The notes under the pieces were generated by a model, which saw only the letters and a list, made by a program, of their open reading frames with translations, ran no database searches and was not told where the DNA came from. A stretch of 64,000 bases of DNA, from NCBI GenBank assembly GCA_963920665.1, contig OY987263.1, positions 27,020,547-27,084,546 of the forward strand, in the 5' to 3' direction. Source of the stretch: Straminergon stramineum (lineage: Eukaryota; Streptophyta; Bryopsida; Hypnales; Calliergonaceae). A program made the position numbers and the translations under genes. Positions within the stretch are counted from its first letter, which is position 1. The number at the start of each line of letters is the position of its first letter. This document shows, piece by piece, positions 39,526-52,384 of this stretch.

Positions 39526-42500
39526 AGTAGGTATCTCCTTGACGGCCACTTCTTGTTGTTCTACCTAATTATTATTATTATTAGAAGAGTCAAATTTTCA
39601 TATTTTCTTCTTGGCAAGTGAAAGGAGCTTCCAACACACCAAAGAATGCAACATTTGAATATTTTATGCGAAAGTCATGATGGGTCAAATCTTTTTTTGA
39701 TAGAGGTTATAGAATTGTTCTTCTATATAGGTACATATTGATTTTGAAGATGTACACTAAGTGATGATGGTCTTGGGTTAGTGGTGCATATGGGATATCT
39801 AGGTTATAGTTGCATTCCACGATGAGGAAAAACACACACATTTAGGACACCCCAAATGTGTTGGGTGCCATTAACTTACGGTGAATTGATTTTGCAATAT
39901 ATTTGAACCATTTTTTTCATTTTCATGTTGGGACCACGCTACACTAAAATTTTTTTTGTGCCATCCATACCTAGCTATTTACTGAAGGCTATAATTTTCT
40001 ACAGAAGATGAATATTCTTACCAAGAATGTAGATATCAATCCAATTCAAAGAGAAAAATTCCTATAAACATAGTTGGTAGAAGTATTTGTCAAAAGGAGA
40101 AATTTATATCATTTTAAAATTAATTTGTCTTAGTGCCAATGAATACAATTATTAGTATAGTGAAAGAGAGAACACAATTTTTGAAAAAAATTATTCAAAT
40201 TGAAGCAAGAAGCCCATTGTGGATTGGTTGGTCATTGTACATAGATATAGTTATTTGATTCACATTTTTTTGTATGCATGAGAACAAAAAATCAGGATTG
40301 ATTTCACATGCATTTCAATCAACTCATTTTTTGAAAAAAAATGATACATTGTAGGGTGGTAAAAGCAAAAACATATAGCTTCCCATTGTGGGCTGGAAGG
40401 AGGGACTATTCTTGTCTTTGGAGATTCTAATGTATATCTTATTTTCCTCACATAGTTCCAATGGAAATCAAAAAGCACCCTTGGTAGAATGAAACAAAGA
40501 ATGAACCTTTAGCCATGTGTAGTGTGCTCATTGAATTCATGAAATGGTGACTATCTAATCCAACTCTAAAACTTTGAGTCCCAATTGTATACTCAATGCA
40601 ATAAAAACTACATTAGAATATAACAAAATTGAATTCAATCCAAAAATAGAGCTTTGAATTGAACTCCAATCTCAATAGTGGATCTACTTACTTCAATCAA
40701 TCTACAAAGCTAGTTCAAGGGGAAGTCAGGCTAGACACATGACATGTGTCGATGAGAGGTTGTTTCTCTTCAATGTTGTTATTCACGCTACACTATTGTA
40801 ATAATGAAATCTAGTGTTTTTAACACTTATTACAAATACTAAATGTCAATATGAGCATCAATTATCAACTACATTTCTACTAGAGAAAACATAATTATTA
40901 GCAAGATAGGACAATTTGCACTATATTAGTATTTTAAATTAAATTAAATTGTCAATATGAACACGAATCACCAACTAAAAAATGGGAATTATTATGAGTT
41001 CACTAATGTGATAAATAACATTGTAGATAATATAATACTAAGTACTAAATATCATTCGCAATGCAATTTTCCTTCATGTGACTCCTTCTCTTTTGTTGAA
41101 ATAAGAAAGTACATTACAAAAATGCATTTTGAAAGGTCATAAAACCATAACTTTTCGCTTGGGAGTTCACAAATACAAGATGTAGCTAACATGAGGAGAT
41201 CTTTGGCAAGATATTAGGTCACCTTTGAAACAACTAGTCCAATGTCTTATGTGTCTTGTATTTCAAAAATTCATGCATGAACTCATCAAAATTTAAATTT
41301 AAAAAAAAGATACAAGCATGAGAATTAAACTTATCTCTGTCAAGTGTCACTAAGCTCTGTTTACTTGTAATTGCTATGTATTTACAATTTAGCTAAAATG
41401 AAGTGGAATTTGGATGAAAAGACTAAATAATATGATTCTCTAATTGTTTTTAGCAATTGGGGAGAAAAGCATGTTGAAGTGGAGTAGAGAACTTTGACCC
41501 CACTAATATAGAGGTTAGTATTCACTTCTAAAGTTCATGCCAATAGAACACCAATAATTAGTAATTGGGTCTCTTTCAAAAACAAAAACAAAAACAAATA
41601 GATCACTAGTACAAACATCAATGACATAGACTTCGGAAACATGTCCCTAAACACCTAAATCTAGTGAAGTTGGTCATGTGAGTCCTCTCATAGGGCTTTA
41701 GAGTAGTCTATGTGGCCCATATTTCTACTATTAGATAAAAGGCTATCCATAAATCAAGATAACATAGATTGCATATTGATCCCTAAATATTTTTTTATGT
41801 TCAAAAATTGAGTTGAGAGTTTTAGAAAAAATATTGAAAAACAACTTTGATTTTCATCCTTTAAATATTTGTTTACATAGAAGTAGGAACTAGATAGAAA
41901 TATAAACTAATTGGTTGATGATTCTCAAATGGAATTAAAAGATACTATTCCTAATGGTAGGATTATTCTAGCAAAAAACAACAACCTCATGCAACATTTT
42001 TTGAATTTCTTTGAAAATTGAGTTAAATAATGAATCTTATAAGTATTTTTTGGAAGAAGATATTCTAATTTCCCCCCAATTATGAATCTTTTCATCACTT
42101 TCTCATCATTAGTTCAGGTAGAACGAATTCAATCTTTCCATATGCACTAAAATATTTTCTTTCACAACCCAAATAAATATATATATATATATATATAATT
42201 TTTTTGTGCTCTTCGTGATGAACTCTATTTTGAGCTTAGCATCGCATAACTTTTGCTCCCATGCACCAATTGAAACAAAAATTATGTCCACATGAAGCTA
42301 ATGTATTTTTCTATCTTCAAAAAACCTAATTAGAAATTGAGATAATATAACTCTATCTAAACTCTCATTTATCTCTCAAAGAGACAAAAGGTCCTTCTAG
42401 GGTTAAATAATTATTCAACAAAGAATGTTGGATTTGCCTTCCAAATACTGTAATTTACTCTTTTGGTCCCTCCCCTTTGCTTGAAGGTTAAAACTATAAA

Positions 42501-42844
42501 ATACTCTTGCTTTTGTCTTCTTTGTACTCTCCTTTCCTATTAGAATTTTCTTCTCATCACTTCCATCTAAAATACAAAATAAACTAATAAGTAAAAATCT
42601 TATTGCAAATCACAATTTTCATTAACCTTGAAATGCTAGACAATCCAAAAGTGACTAATGGATGACTTTCTACATCACAATACAAATGAAGAATGTACCT
42701 ATTGGTTGATAAATTATTTCATTTTTGACAAATTACCTTGTTCATAAGTCTACTCTTTCTAGAATTAAAGATTTTGAAGAAGTGTAGTTTGTGGATAAAA
42801 TAATGAAAAGTATTTCACTTCTTATTGCACAAAGTCAAAGAAAA
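39526..42844. other. AT-rich gene-free DNA
   Basis: No gene found. Contains a (TA)n run near 42,178-42,196 and AT-rich unique-looking sequence. Confidence 0.5.
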
Positions 42845-43045
42845 TGTTTCTTCCAACCCCTCTTTGAATTTTGTCCCTAACTTTTGATTGGAGGATTAGA
42901 ATCTCAAACGGTTTTTCAGAGATGAAATTTAACTTGATTTCTCAACTTTTCTTAGTCCAAAGTTTCTTGGAAAAAATTATTCTACTATACCTAAACAAGG
43001 TCTAAAGTTCTACATTGAACACAATTCCTGCATTTGACTTAATTA
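42845..43045 (-). repeat. Dispersed repeat, inverted partner at 38,680
   Basis: Reverse-complement partner of 38,680-38,880: AACCCCTCTTTGAATTTTG, TTGGAGGATTAGAATCTC, AAGTTTCTTGGAAAAAATT, TTCTACATTGAACACAATTCC. The two lie about 4 kb apart. It is probably a member of a dispersed family and not a functional hairpin. Confidence 0.6.
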
Positions 43046-46045
43046 GGTATGAGCAGTTGAGCATCTACCAATCCTAAATTACATATCCCACATGGATTGT
43101 TTTACTTCCCATCACCCCACTTGTGTAAAGAGATTACCTACACATCCTCCTTCCCCCACTTCAATAGAGCTAGGTTACAAATCTTTTGAAGGTGAGAGCC
43201 GGAAAACATTGGATCCTTTGATTATTCCTACTGGGGTCCCTACTAATTTCGGCCATGAGCTGCCAATAATCTTATGTAATGGGCTCTTGACCTAGCATAT
43301 AGGTAAGAGTGGTTGTCAGTAGATGGAATCTTCATTTCTAGAAGATTTTTAAGTTGTTATTACGAAACATTGTCATTGGGGTGGGTCATTGATATAGAAG
43401 TGTTAAATTGTTGTAGGAGCGTTCTTAGGTTGATGCCACCTCGGCTACCAAGTAGGTTCAATAGATAGTGGAGCACTCATGTGGGAACACACGATAATTT
43501 ACAGTTGATTTAATGCCATCATAATGCCAAGTGGGAACGTACCTTAAGTCTGCCAAGCTTAAGTCCCATTAAATCTAATTGACAGAAAACTAGGTAAATT
43601 CTACTTGTCATTTCTAAGATAGACATGGTCCAATTGCAACAGAGGTAGTTGGTGAAGCAAATTGACGAATTCTGTTTTGGATTAAATTAAGTTGCATACA
43701 TCAAAATGATCCCATGATAGAATTTTTACAGTTGAAATTTGTAGTTATGTAAAATTTCACATACAACATATTTGGTAGTTGGGATTTGCCTTTGATGTGG
43801 GAAATGGTCCAATTGATAGTGTAGCACTAGTCAAGTCAACAATGTACCCAGTGGTAGGTGAAAATTGAATGGGCTTAGTATTCAAACTTGTGCATAGTGT
43901 TAGGTCTAGTTTCTTGGTTGTGTAGCCGTGGGTTGATAATAAGGCAAATTGATTCAACTACATACAAGTTCAAAGAAGAATTGACTTTAAAGGAAGAATG
44001 GAGTGAAATGGGTTGACGAGAAGAATTGATCAAGCCCCAAGAAAGAATTTATCCTTCTTTTTGAATATTTATGATTGCATGAAAATAGAGGACCAAATTT
44101 TTTGAAATGAAAAATTGTAATTAAATTAATACAATTTAGATGGATGAGTGAAAGAAAAGAGAATGAAATTTATATGCAAGTTAATTGCCATATTATACAT
44201 ATATATATATATATACCATATTATTAAGTGGCTAGAGTATGTATAAAGACAAATTGACGATTCTGTGCAAATTGACTTGAGATTTGACATGAGACACACT
44301 AGATAGGATTGTGACGTCATTCATTGAGTCTATAATATAGCACTGGGGATTTGGATTGTGGAAAATTGACATTAGAAGTATTTCCTTGGGTTTCTTTTTT
44401 AAAACAAACCTAAAAATACTTAGATAAATATCAAAAATACGAAAACGAGTGGCCTTCGTCACGCAAACGTCAGACTTATTGACCTTTCCTTAGGAATTAT
44501 CCCCTTATACTATATTTCCTTGGGTTTTGTTGAGTAGACAAAATTCACATTACACTTGTATACTTCCATTTTTTTTAAAGAAATCCCTAAATATTCTCTT
44601 TGACTCTACCACCCTTCTTGAGGTTGCACATCTTTTTTCAAGGAAAATAAAGGAGACCTCCAAAATGGAAGAATACAAGCCATCATAGGTCATATGAGCA
44701 TAAAGGGGTTAAGATCCATGATTGACTCCAAGGAATTTGCACAAGTGACAATGTGGTGAAAAGATGCAAACACACTAACCCAAGGCCATTAGCACATCCA
44801 TGGAAAAAACCACAACCATTGATGCAAATCAAGAGAAAATGCACCCCCTTCTAATGCTACCAAACTAGAAAAAAATTGTAGTTATGGATTGTGTTATTTT
44901 TGGCAATCTTGGCCAACAAGATTAGGGTTTATAATACAAAATATGATACTAATGGAATACAATATATGATATACGATATACATATGGATATAAAGATGTA
45001 CAATCTATGAGTGTAGTACAATGTATATATGCAAGTATTCATATGGGATATGGTATCAATATCCCATATCAATTGCAGTGGCAACAACAATAAAAAAAAT
45101 TTAATATGGGGTAGAAGTTACAAAATGTATTATAATTAATTCAGTCATTTCAAAATTAATTAAATAATTGGCAAAATGTGTCTTTTGTCATACGATGTAC
45201 TAAAAAGACACAAATACAATGTAACAAAAGATGCATGCACCCTTGTGCTTATCCCTTAATCAAAAGTCTATAGCTGTTGATCTTGAAGGGAAGAAATTTG
45301 AACCTCCTTCCCCTACTATTGATCTTCAAAAACAAATCAAATATGGATACTTACATTTATACAATTACCTAATATTGATACAAAATATTGTATATGAAAT
45401 ATATGTGGATATTGTATACAGAATATTAATATGATATGATGCATGAACACAAGTATTGATATGAGATATGGAATAATAATATTGACTACATACGGATATG
45501 TGTCCTATGTTGATATCCCATATCGAAAGTAGTCATAACAACTTCTCAAAAAATATAAACAAAGAGAGGGCTATTAAATATTTTTTAAGTGATTTCATTT
45601 CACAAGTGAGTGAGTTTGTCACAATGCATTCAAAAGCATTAGAAGAAATTTGGACCGTGAAAGAGGCCGTTTTGAAGCCTAGCGCGGTGCCAGTACATAA
45701 AATAATTTTCGAATTTTTTTTTTTAAAACATTGAAAAAAAAAAGTTTTTTTTGAAAATCGCCATTAACAATGTGGTCACACTAGTGCCCCATCATTTCGG
45801 AAAAAAATTATTATTATTTAATTATTTAATTATTATTATTATTATTTTCCTAATTGCACCACTACAGTAGTAAAGTTGCAGCCTCTTTCGAGGTCCACAT
45901 TTTTTGTAATGATAGAAATACAAATAAAGCACTTTTTTCAATACTTTCATACGTTCATGCAATCAAGGTTGTTTGACTTGTGCCCCCCCCCCCTAAAAAC
46001 AACTTGAATACATAGAACTTAAATGCACTTTATTACATCAATATT
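43046..46045. other. AT-rich gene-free DNA
   Basis: No gene supported. Around 44,940-45,530 there are two similar AT-rich stretches with short palindromes of the type GATATGG...CCATATC, and a (TA)n run near 44,200-44,215. An ATT trinucleotide run lies at about 45,808-45,845 and a C-run near 45,984-45,993. Confidence 0.5.
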
Positions 46046-46693
46046 CTAATCTCTAAATACCCAAGACACCATATTTGGGTGTCAAGTAAACTTTGAACTT
46101 CAATAAAATCTTACTAAAAAGCCATTTTTATTGTTTTGTATTTTAAATGAATGACCTTTAAATTCTATTTTAAACATCAAGAATTTGACTTTTAAAAATA
46201 GTTTAGGATATTTTCATAGAAGATTTTGTGCAAATCTTGATGTTTTAGAGTTAGAGGCTCTTGAAGAAGAGCCTAAAATACACTAGAACTTAGGGGGGAA
46301 ATCACATTACAAATTCATTTAACAAAATTGTAGATAGTACATTACTACATTTTGAGAAGCTATAAATTGATAATGGCTATTTAGGTTACATCTTTTAACC
46401 TTACCTTTTTTCTATGACCTCAATTTTAGATTTGACATGTTAAAAGAGGGTTGAAAGACTTTAAATTACTTTCACATTTTGAACAACCTCTTAGGTCAAA
46501 TCTTATAATCTTTCAATTCACAAGTGATGTTATTGTGTTATCTTTTCTTATCTAATCCATGATACATCTTGTTTGAATTTGTACAATTACAATTAAAAAT
46601 AAAATGATAAAATTTATCAAAACTTGGGCTTTTGGTTTATTTTTTAGCAAACTCCAAGTAGCTTAGAAGAGGCTTAAGACATTTTGGGATTAG
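46046..46693 (+). mobile_element. TTAA-type element, ~640-bp family, decayed ends
   Basis: A 648-bp segment aligning end to end with 61939-62583: CTCTAAATACCCAAGACACC on the left, then AACTTTGAACTTCAATAAAATC, GAGGCTCTTGAAGAAGAGCC, GGGAAATCACATTACAAATTC, AGATTTGACATG and GGCTTAAGACATTTTGGGATTAG at the right end. The terminal TTAA has changed to CTAA and TTAG, so this is an older copy. Confidence 0.65.
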
Positions 46694-47304
46694 ACATTGA
46701 AAGCTCTCTTGTTCAATTAATGCCTTCAAAATATTTGTTTTCGTATTTGATATTTACTAACAAGATTAAACTTGTCAAGTTTTGTTTCTACTCAAATTTT
46801 TTTAAATCAAAGAAGTAATACAATCCATGAAGTATTATATTTGCAAACTTTGTATGTCAAATCCAAATCACAAAATATAATGTCTTTGTTATTTTTAAAC
46901 TTTCCATTTTGGAGATAGCTTTGAAACCAAATTTTAGATATTTATTTTTTATCCTCACCTTTTTAATAAATACTTTAGACTATTCTATTCTATATTTCAT
47001 TTCCTTATTAAAGTAGAGCATTCTTTAATTCCAAGTCACTTTTGGATGTTATATTTTTCCTTTTACCTCCCATGGTAATTGTATTATTAGTCGATGGCAC
47101 ATGTTACAACAATCTAGACTAATTGAGTTGTTGCAAATTCAATTTTGTTAATCAATTGAAGCATTAGAATCATGAAATGAAAGATACAAAAGTTGAAATT
47201 TGTTCATGAGTTCATCCAACTTTGAAAGTTGCATGAGAAACAACTTGAAACATATCCCTTTAGATACATCCTAACCTTGTAAAATCTAATGCCCTCTGAA
47301 GGAA
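46694..47304. other. AT-rich gene-free DNA
   Basis: Nothing recognised between two TTAA-type elements. Confidence 0.5.
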
Positions 47305-47874
47305 TTAACCTCTAAAAGACTAGGCAATCAAATTTTGAACAACAAATAAACATGAACACATTCTAAGTATGCAAAATAGAATTTTCATCCATCAATTTTT
47401 TGCAGATTCTTCTATTAGTTCTTTAACATTTGTATGGCAGAGATTCTACAAAATTTGTTTTGCAAATATTGTATAATTCAAAGGGCAAAAGTAGGTCTTA
47501 TCTTAGAAAATAATTTTTTAAATTCAAAAAATGACCCTTCAAAAATGACTTGAATAAAAAAGTAAATGAAAAATCTTCAAAAACTACTATGATTAAAACT
47601 TAACATTTTCAACTTATGAGGAAAAAATAATTGTAAAAATCACAAATATTCAATCTATAATCAATTTTAAAAGTAATTTTCAATTTTTGGCTCAAGAAAT
47701 TCTTGAAAAATATTGGTTTGTATACTAGGTAACCTAGCCACATAGATATGATTTATGAATTGTATGTTACAACTATTGTTTGAGAGTCATCTTAAATTAT
47801 TCTTCTAAATTTCATTTTATCATGCATCTTTACAATTTTGAAAATGTGGAGTACCCCAACTCTTTAGGGGTTAA
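47305..47874. mobile_element. Putative TTAA-bounded element, ~570 bp
   Basis: The stretch starts TTAACCTCTAAAAG and ends CTCTTTAGGGGTTAA, giving inverted ends of the TTAACCYCTAAA type seen in neighbouring families. Its interior matches none of the other copies in this window, so the call rests on the termini and length alone and is less secure. Confidence 0.4.
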
Positions 47875-48221
47875 TGTTCTTCCCAAATCCTAATCCATCT
47901 TATTACTAAATAAAGGAAATTGATTGAAGGAGAGCAACTGAAAAGTGAAATCTCAAATGAAATTAAGACACATTGAGTTTTATAGGGAATTTTGAAATAC
48001 AATTTAAGAATAACGCCTACCAAGTAACAAAATTATTTTGCAAAATTTGCTGAAATGGATAACTTCAACTAGACTGTTGTTACTAACCCAATGAGAAACA
48101 AAAAACAAAACAAAACTAGACTTAAGCCTCAAAGCACTTAGATTCATGTCCTCATTTCATATGACAAACAAAAGACTTTGAGCTAATGTTTTATAACAAA
48201 CTTTCTCACTAAAACATTTAT

Positions 48222-48370
48222 TTAACCCTTAAAAGATGTGTCCCTATGACCAATGTAGTCACCAAAATTGCTCCAATTTCTAGACAAATAGGTGCATTCA
48301 TTGTTTTTACAATAAACAATGAAGTTTCCCATCGACCACTTCTTTGGCCTCCATGTCCTTCAAGGATTAA
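48222..48370 (+). mobile_element. TTAA-bounded MITE, ~145-bp family
   Basis: A 149-bp segment from TTAACCCTTAAAAGATGTG to CATGTCCTTCAAGGATTAA. Its interior matches 14352-14494. The first ~30 bp also resemble the ends of the ~230-bp family (TTAACCCTTAAAGGATGGAC), which suggests the families share the sequence recognised by one transposase. Confidence 0.6.
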
Positions 48371-49308
48371 AATACTAAGTTCTAATTGTATAATGAAGAA
48401 TGACTCTGCTATAAGAAATTCACTCAATTCCTTACAAACATGTTTTGTCAATACAATGCCTCCTCCCCTCCAATCCAATGTCAATATATTTTTGTTGAGA
48501 TACTACTATGCCTTCGCCCTAAAGTCACTCACACTCTATAAGTTGACCCTTGAAGGATAGTGAGATTGAAAAGTGGATGATGGATGGCTTCATTATTCAT
48601 TGTAGAAATAAAGAATGCACATATTAGCTCATTAAGCAAAACACTTTGGTAATTACTCTAGTCATTGGGTTTTGTGCTTTTTAACCCTATAACATTGCTA
48701 TGGATACTAAATGTCCGATAGGTGGCTTCACCTCATACCATTTTTTCATCCAATTTTTTTAGTTAAAAGGTACCTAAGTACCTTTAGTGAAGAGTATTGC
48801 AAATCACCTCATCATGATATTATTGGATTTTCTAAAGAAGAAGAAGAAGAAGATGCTTAATCCACATGTCATCCACTCACCCTAGTATTGTATTATGGGC
48901 AATTGGAAAATTGGATAAATTCCTAAAGTTCAATATTTTACAACAATATGAACTTTGGGCCCACAACTATGGTTTGTTGATTTTCTAATTTTAGAGGAGC
49001 ATGGTAACTTTGGTTTATACCATGATGTTCTACACTATAATACACATTTAGGGTGAAAATTTCAGATTTTTTGAGTATATTCTATATTTGATATGAATTT
49101 TCTTCATTTAAAAAAAATTCATAATAATTTCAAATTTTACCCAAAAAGTTAAAAATTTGTATGACTTGTAGTAGACATATGACTTCATCTCTAGAAAGTA
49201 ATTATAATTTTTTTCATTCCTATCTAGATGTAAAAGGGCATCAAATAGAGTGATGGGTAGAGAGCCTTGAAATCAGTGGTTATGGGCATGTCCTTGCAAG
49301 GTTTAGTG
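48371..49308. other. AT-rich gene-free DNA
   Basis: No gene. The part at 48,560-48,640 resembles 42,650-42,720 (a GGATGRYKGATGRCTT and AAAGAATGYAC series), suggesting another dispersed repeat. Confidence 0.45.
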
Positions 49309-49538
49309 TTAACCCACAAATGTCAACATGGACATTTATTGTCTGATGGATGACATAGTATCTTTCTGTGTAGGACAAAAGTGCAACTATTCATCCTCAG
49401 AATTTTGTGTGAAAAGGGGAGATCTTCTACAATAGTTTGACCTCAGTTGAAATTTTTTGGTTTTTTTATAATAGATGATGTCACATGGTTCCAAAAGGGA
49501 CGATGTCCACGTTCACCAGTCCATCCTTTAAGGGTTAA
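49309..49538 (-). mobile_element. TTAA-bounded MITE, ~230-bp family
   Basis: A 230-bp segment from TTAACCCACAAATGTCAACAT to CAGTCCATCCTTTAAGGGTTAA. It matches 26564-26795 in the same orientation and 54712-54945 in reverse (ATTCATCCTCAGAATTTTGTG, GATGATGTCACATGGTTCCAAAAGGGA). It ends at the point where the GC-rich leader of the bHLH gene begins, about 890 bp before the start codon. Confidence 0.8.
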
Positions 49539-50428
49539 ACCAGTGAAGCGGTCTCTCAGTCCCACGCACTGAAAGGATAAACCACTGAACCAGGAAAATC
49601 GTGGAAACCGACCAATGAACAAACCAAACGGAACGGCGCACGCGACCAGGAAAACGGGAACCGCACGCTTGAAATCTCGCTCCAGCCGCGCAGTTCGAAC
49701 TGCAGGTCCAAGTCGGTTCTCCACCAGGTTCTCTACCGGTTCTCTACCAGTTCTCCACCGATCCTCATCCCTCGAGTTCTTCGTCGTCCTCCCCCCGTCG
49801 TTGTCGCGGTGCGAGCGAGAACGCAGATCAAGGTTGCCGACCCTCCGTCCGGCACACCGCGAGATTGATGGCGATGGCTTGTCGTCGCCACCGAACTATC
49901 GGCTAAGCTTCACCCAATGCAACCTCCTTCGCCACCTGGATGGGCTTCCTGCCGCGACCGGATCGGAGCCCTTTCGCGCGCTAGTCCGCAACCCCCGGAC
50001 CTTGCGTGACGGAAGCCCAATAGTGTCCCTTGGAGAATCCAAACCAACAACCACCAGCAGAACAACCAGGACATCCCCCCGCCAGTCTCCCCAACTTCTA
50101 TCCATTGCTGGCCAATTCTATATCAATTTCCTCACATTTCGCCACTGCTGGAGGAGTCTGTTGAACCTACCAACGCCTCACCCCAGAATCTTTTCTGTTT
50201 CACTTTTATCCTGGTTGAGGAGGGAGCCGCGATTGAAGCTTTCTCGGGACGCATTCGGGGCGTCGGGGCGTCTGTGGGGTCTCATCAGTATTGCATGGTT
50301 TGCGCCGTGGGGGTGGCGGGTGTGGGCGTGAGCTTCAGGGTGGGTTCGTCGTGTCTGTTTGAGGGTTTCGCAATTCATCAGTGCTTGTCGTGCTGAAGGA
50401 GGGTTCGGCGACCGCGGGCGTCGGGAGG
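49539..50428 (+). promoter_or_regulatory. Promoter and leader of bHLH gene
   Basis: GC rises abruptly at about 49,540 and stays high to the start codon. Short direct repeats of a CGGTTCTCTACC type lie at 49,712-49,760. CT- and CCG-rich sequence follows, as in the leader of the other gene. A 238-codon frame (49615-50331) spans this stretch but has Arg/Ser/Pro-rich composition and no known domain, so it is treated as leader sequence. An in-frame TGA at 50360-50362 precedes the bHLH start. Confidence 0.45.
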
Positions 50429-52384
50429 ATGATGTCCTCACCGTCGAATACGACTAAGTGGATGTCGTATCTGGCGGAGGGGCTGCTCGCGGAGGAGGAG
50501 GTGCAGCCGTCCAACCCGTTTTTCTGGACATGTCCCAGCCAGTACCCCGCGCGGGACCACATGGAGCAAGTCGATTGCAGGTGGGATGATTATTGTTATG
50601 GTCTTCCCTTTCTTGGTTCTTTCATAGTGGGTTCTCGATTCTGGGTCACTTCCTCTCCCGTGAAACTGCGGGCCTCTGTTGGGCAAGAATGGGAAGGGTT
50701 TCCGCTACAGGAACCGACCATAAGCGTGCAAAATAAAACGTAGTGATGAGATCTACGGGGTCGTGCTTGCATTCGGCAACATTGAAGTGTGATGTCACTC
50801 TACATGCTTTTAGCTGCCTTGCTCTCGCTCTAGCCCTACTTGCCGCTACCTTCGCCAATTTCGCTTGTAGCTGTTCAGAATGAGCAATTAGGTCCCGCTC
50901 TCGCTCGGCTAGACATTATGTAGGTAGACTTTGGAAGAGTCTTTACGGAATATATGGTCCCTGTGATTATTCGGGAGGGGAGGCTGGGTCACTTGAGCAG
51001 CACTCTGTCCTTCGGATGCATGTGCCGTCTGCAAGGTATGCTAGGCATCTTTGCGATTAGTCTGAAATCCCTTGAGAATTTTCCTTTTAGAAATGATCTG
51101 AGAGGTGGTATATCATGGTGTTGGGTAGCGGGTAGTTAGAGTAGAGTGCTGACATGAGTTAGTGGAGTTCTTTCTTAAATTTCGGGTAACGAATATATAG
51201 TTTCGATAGCCATGTCATTTCTGGCGGGTTGCCCAGAAATTATGTTCGGTGGCTGATAGTCCCTCCTTGTGCAGTGTTGACAATGAATGTTCGAAGGGAG
51301 AGTCGGACGTGCCTCAGAAAAGCTCTTCCAGGAAGAGGTGCGCGGTACCCTGAACTCTGTAAATAGCAAAATGATTCCGTCCTTTGGTGTGACATGCGGT
51401 CTGTATTTAGTGCATTGGCATACACTTCCTGACTGTTTTTTTTCAGAATGTGTATTGATTAGCGTCACTCAAATTGCAAATGAGACTCCAAATATGTGCC
51501 TTGGATAGTTCATGCCATGGAACAGACACATGTCAGTAGTTGCAGGTTTCTTTATGTTTTGGGTTCCAAATATTCGCTGTCGGGACATTTCTGTTTATTG
51601 TTCGGGGACTCCTTCTTGGAAAGGTGCCTGATCGGTTGTCCTTTTCAGGTCTCGCGAGGAGACTTGTGGTAGCGCTGGCAATAAGGCATGCCGGGAGAAG
51701 ATGCGCCGTGATCGCCTCAACGACAGGTCTGTGTCATGACATGAACCATGTTTGCTGTTCTTATGGTCAGACTGAGGTATTGTGCTGTAACCCTGGTTGT
51801 TAACGCTCTGGTCTTGCTCGTCTCAGGTTCTTGGAATTGAGTGCGGCACTCGAACCTGGCCGTCCGCCCAAGACTGACAAGGCGACTATTTTGAACGACG
51901 CCGTCCGTATCTTGACTCAGCTTCGGACTGAGGCCCAAGGTCTTCAAGAGTCCAATGATCAGCTGCGCGATGCAATCAAGGATTTGAAGGTGGAGGCCTC
52001 CTGCTTTCTTTGCTTCTGCAGTTCCGTTCCTTCTCTGTGGTCAATCTCAGGTCTTATGGGACACGCTTAGTTGCAGTACTGACCCTGCGTAATCTTGGTT
52101 TTGAACAGACTGAGAAGAATGAGCTGCGTGACGAGAAGTCTCGTCTGAAGGCTGACAAGGAAAGATTGGAGCAGCAGGTGAAGTCCATGACGAATTCTGC
52201 TGGCTACATGCCTCATCCTGCAGCTCTTCACGCAGCAGCAGCTGCTTTTGCAGCGCAGACCCAAGCTGCAAATACGAAGGCCGCCCAAATGGGTGCTTAT
52301 CCTGGCATGGCGATGTGGCAATGGATGCCCCCTGCCGCTGTGGACACTTCCCAGGATCACGTCCTGAGGCCTCCAGTGGCGTAG
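50429..52384 (+). CDS. bHLH-leucine zipper factor, ILR3/subgroup IVc type
   Basis: Four exons (50429-50580, 51649-51726, 51827-51989, 52109-52384) join in phase with GT-AG introns of 1,068, 100 and 119 bp to give 222 aa. The first in-frame ATG after the TGA at 50360 is at 50429. The basic region (about 62-77, KACREKMRRDRLNDR) has K63, E67 and R71 at the DNA-contact positions. The helix-loop-helix runs to about 110, with FLELSAALEPGRPPKTDKA in helix 1 and the loop. A leucine zipper follows with Leu at 109, 116, 123, 130, 137, 144 and 151. The tail has Ala-rich runs at 166-190 and ends VDTSQDHVLRPPVA, the conserved terminus of Arabidopsis ILR3/bHLH105, bHLH104, bHLH115 and bHLH34. In that family these factors dimerise in the nucleus, activate iron-deficiency genes and are controlled by BRUTUS-type ubiquitin ligases. 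The same role is inferred here. Confidence 0.92.

Noticed and set aside
44690..44708. AAAGGGGTTAA end like those of the TTAA elements
   Set aside because: No convincing left partner; only a weak TTGACCTTTCC near 44,477.
49615..50331. 238-codon ATG frame upstream of the bHLH gene
   Set aside because: Arg/Ser/Pro-rich composition, no domain, and it lies over the GC-rich leader of the bHLH gene. It begins 77 bp after a MITE. Probably untranslated leader.
50381..50428. Sixteen-residue upstream extension of the bHLH protein
   Set aside because: The codon at 50381 is GTG; the first ATG in frame is at 50429, after an in-frame TGA at 50360.
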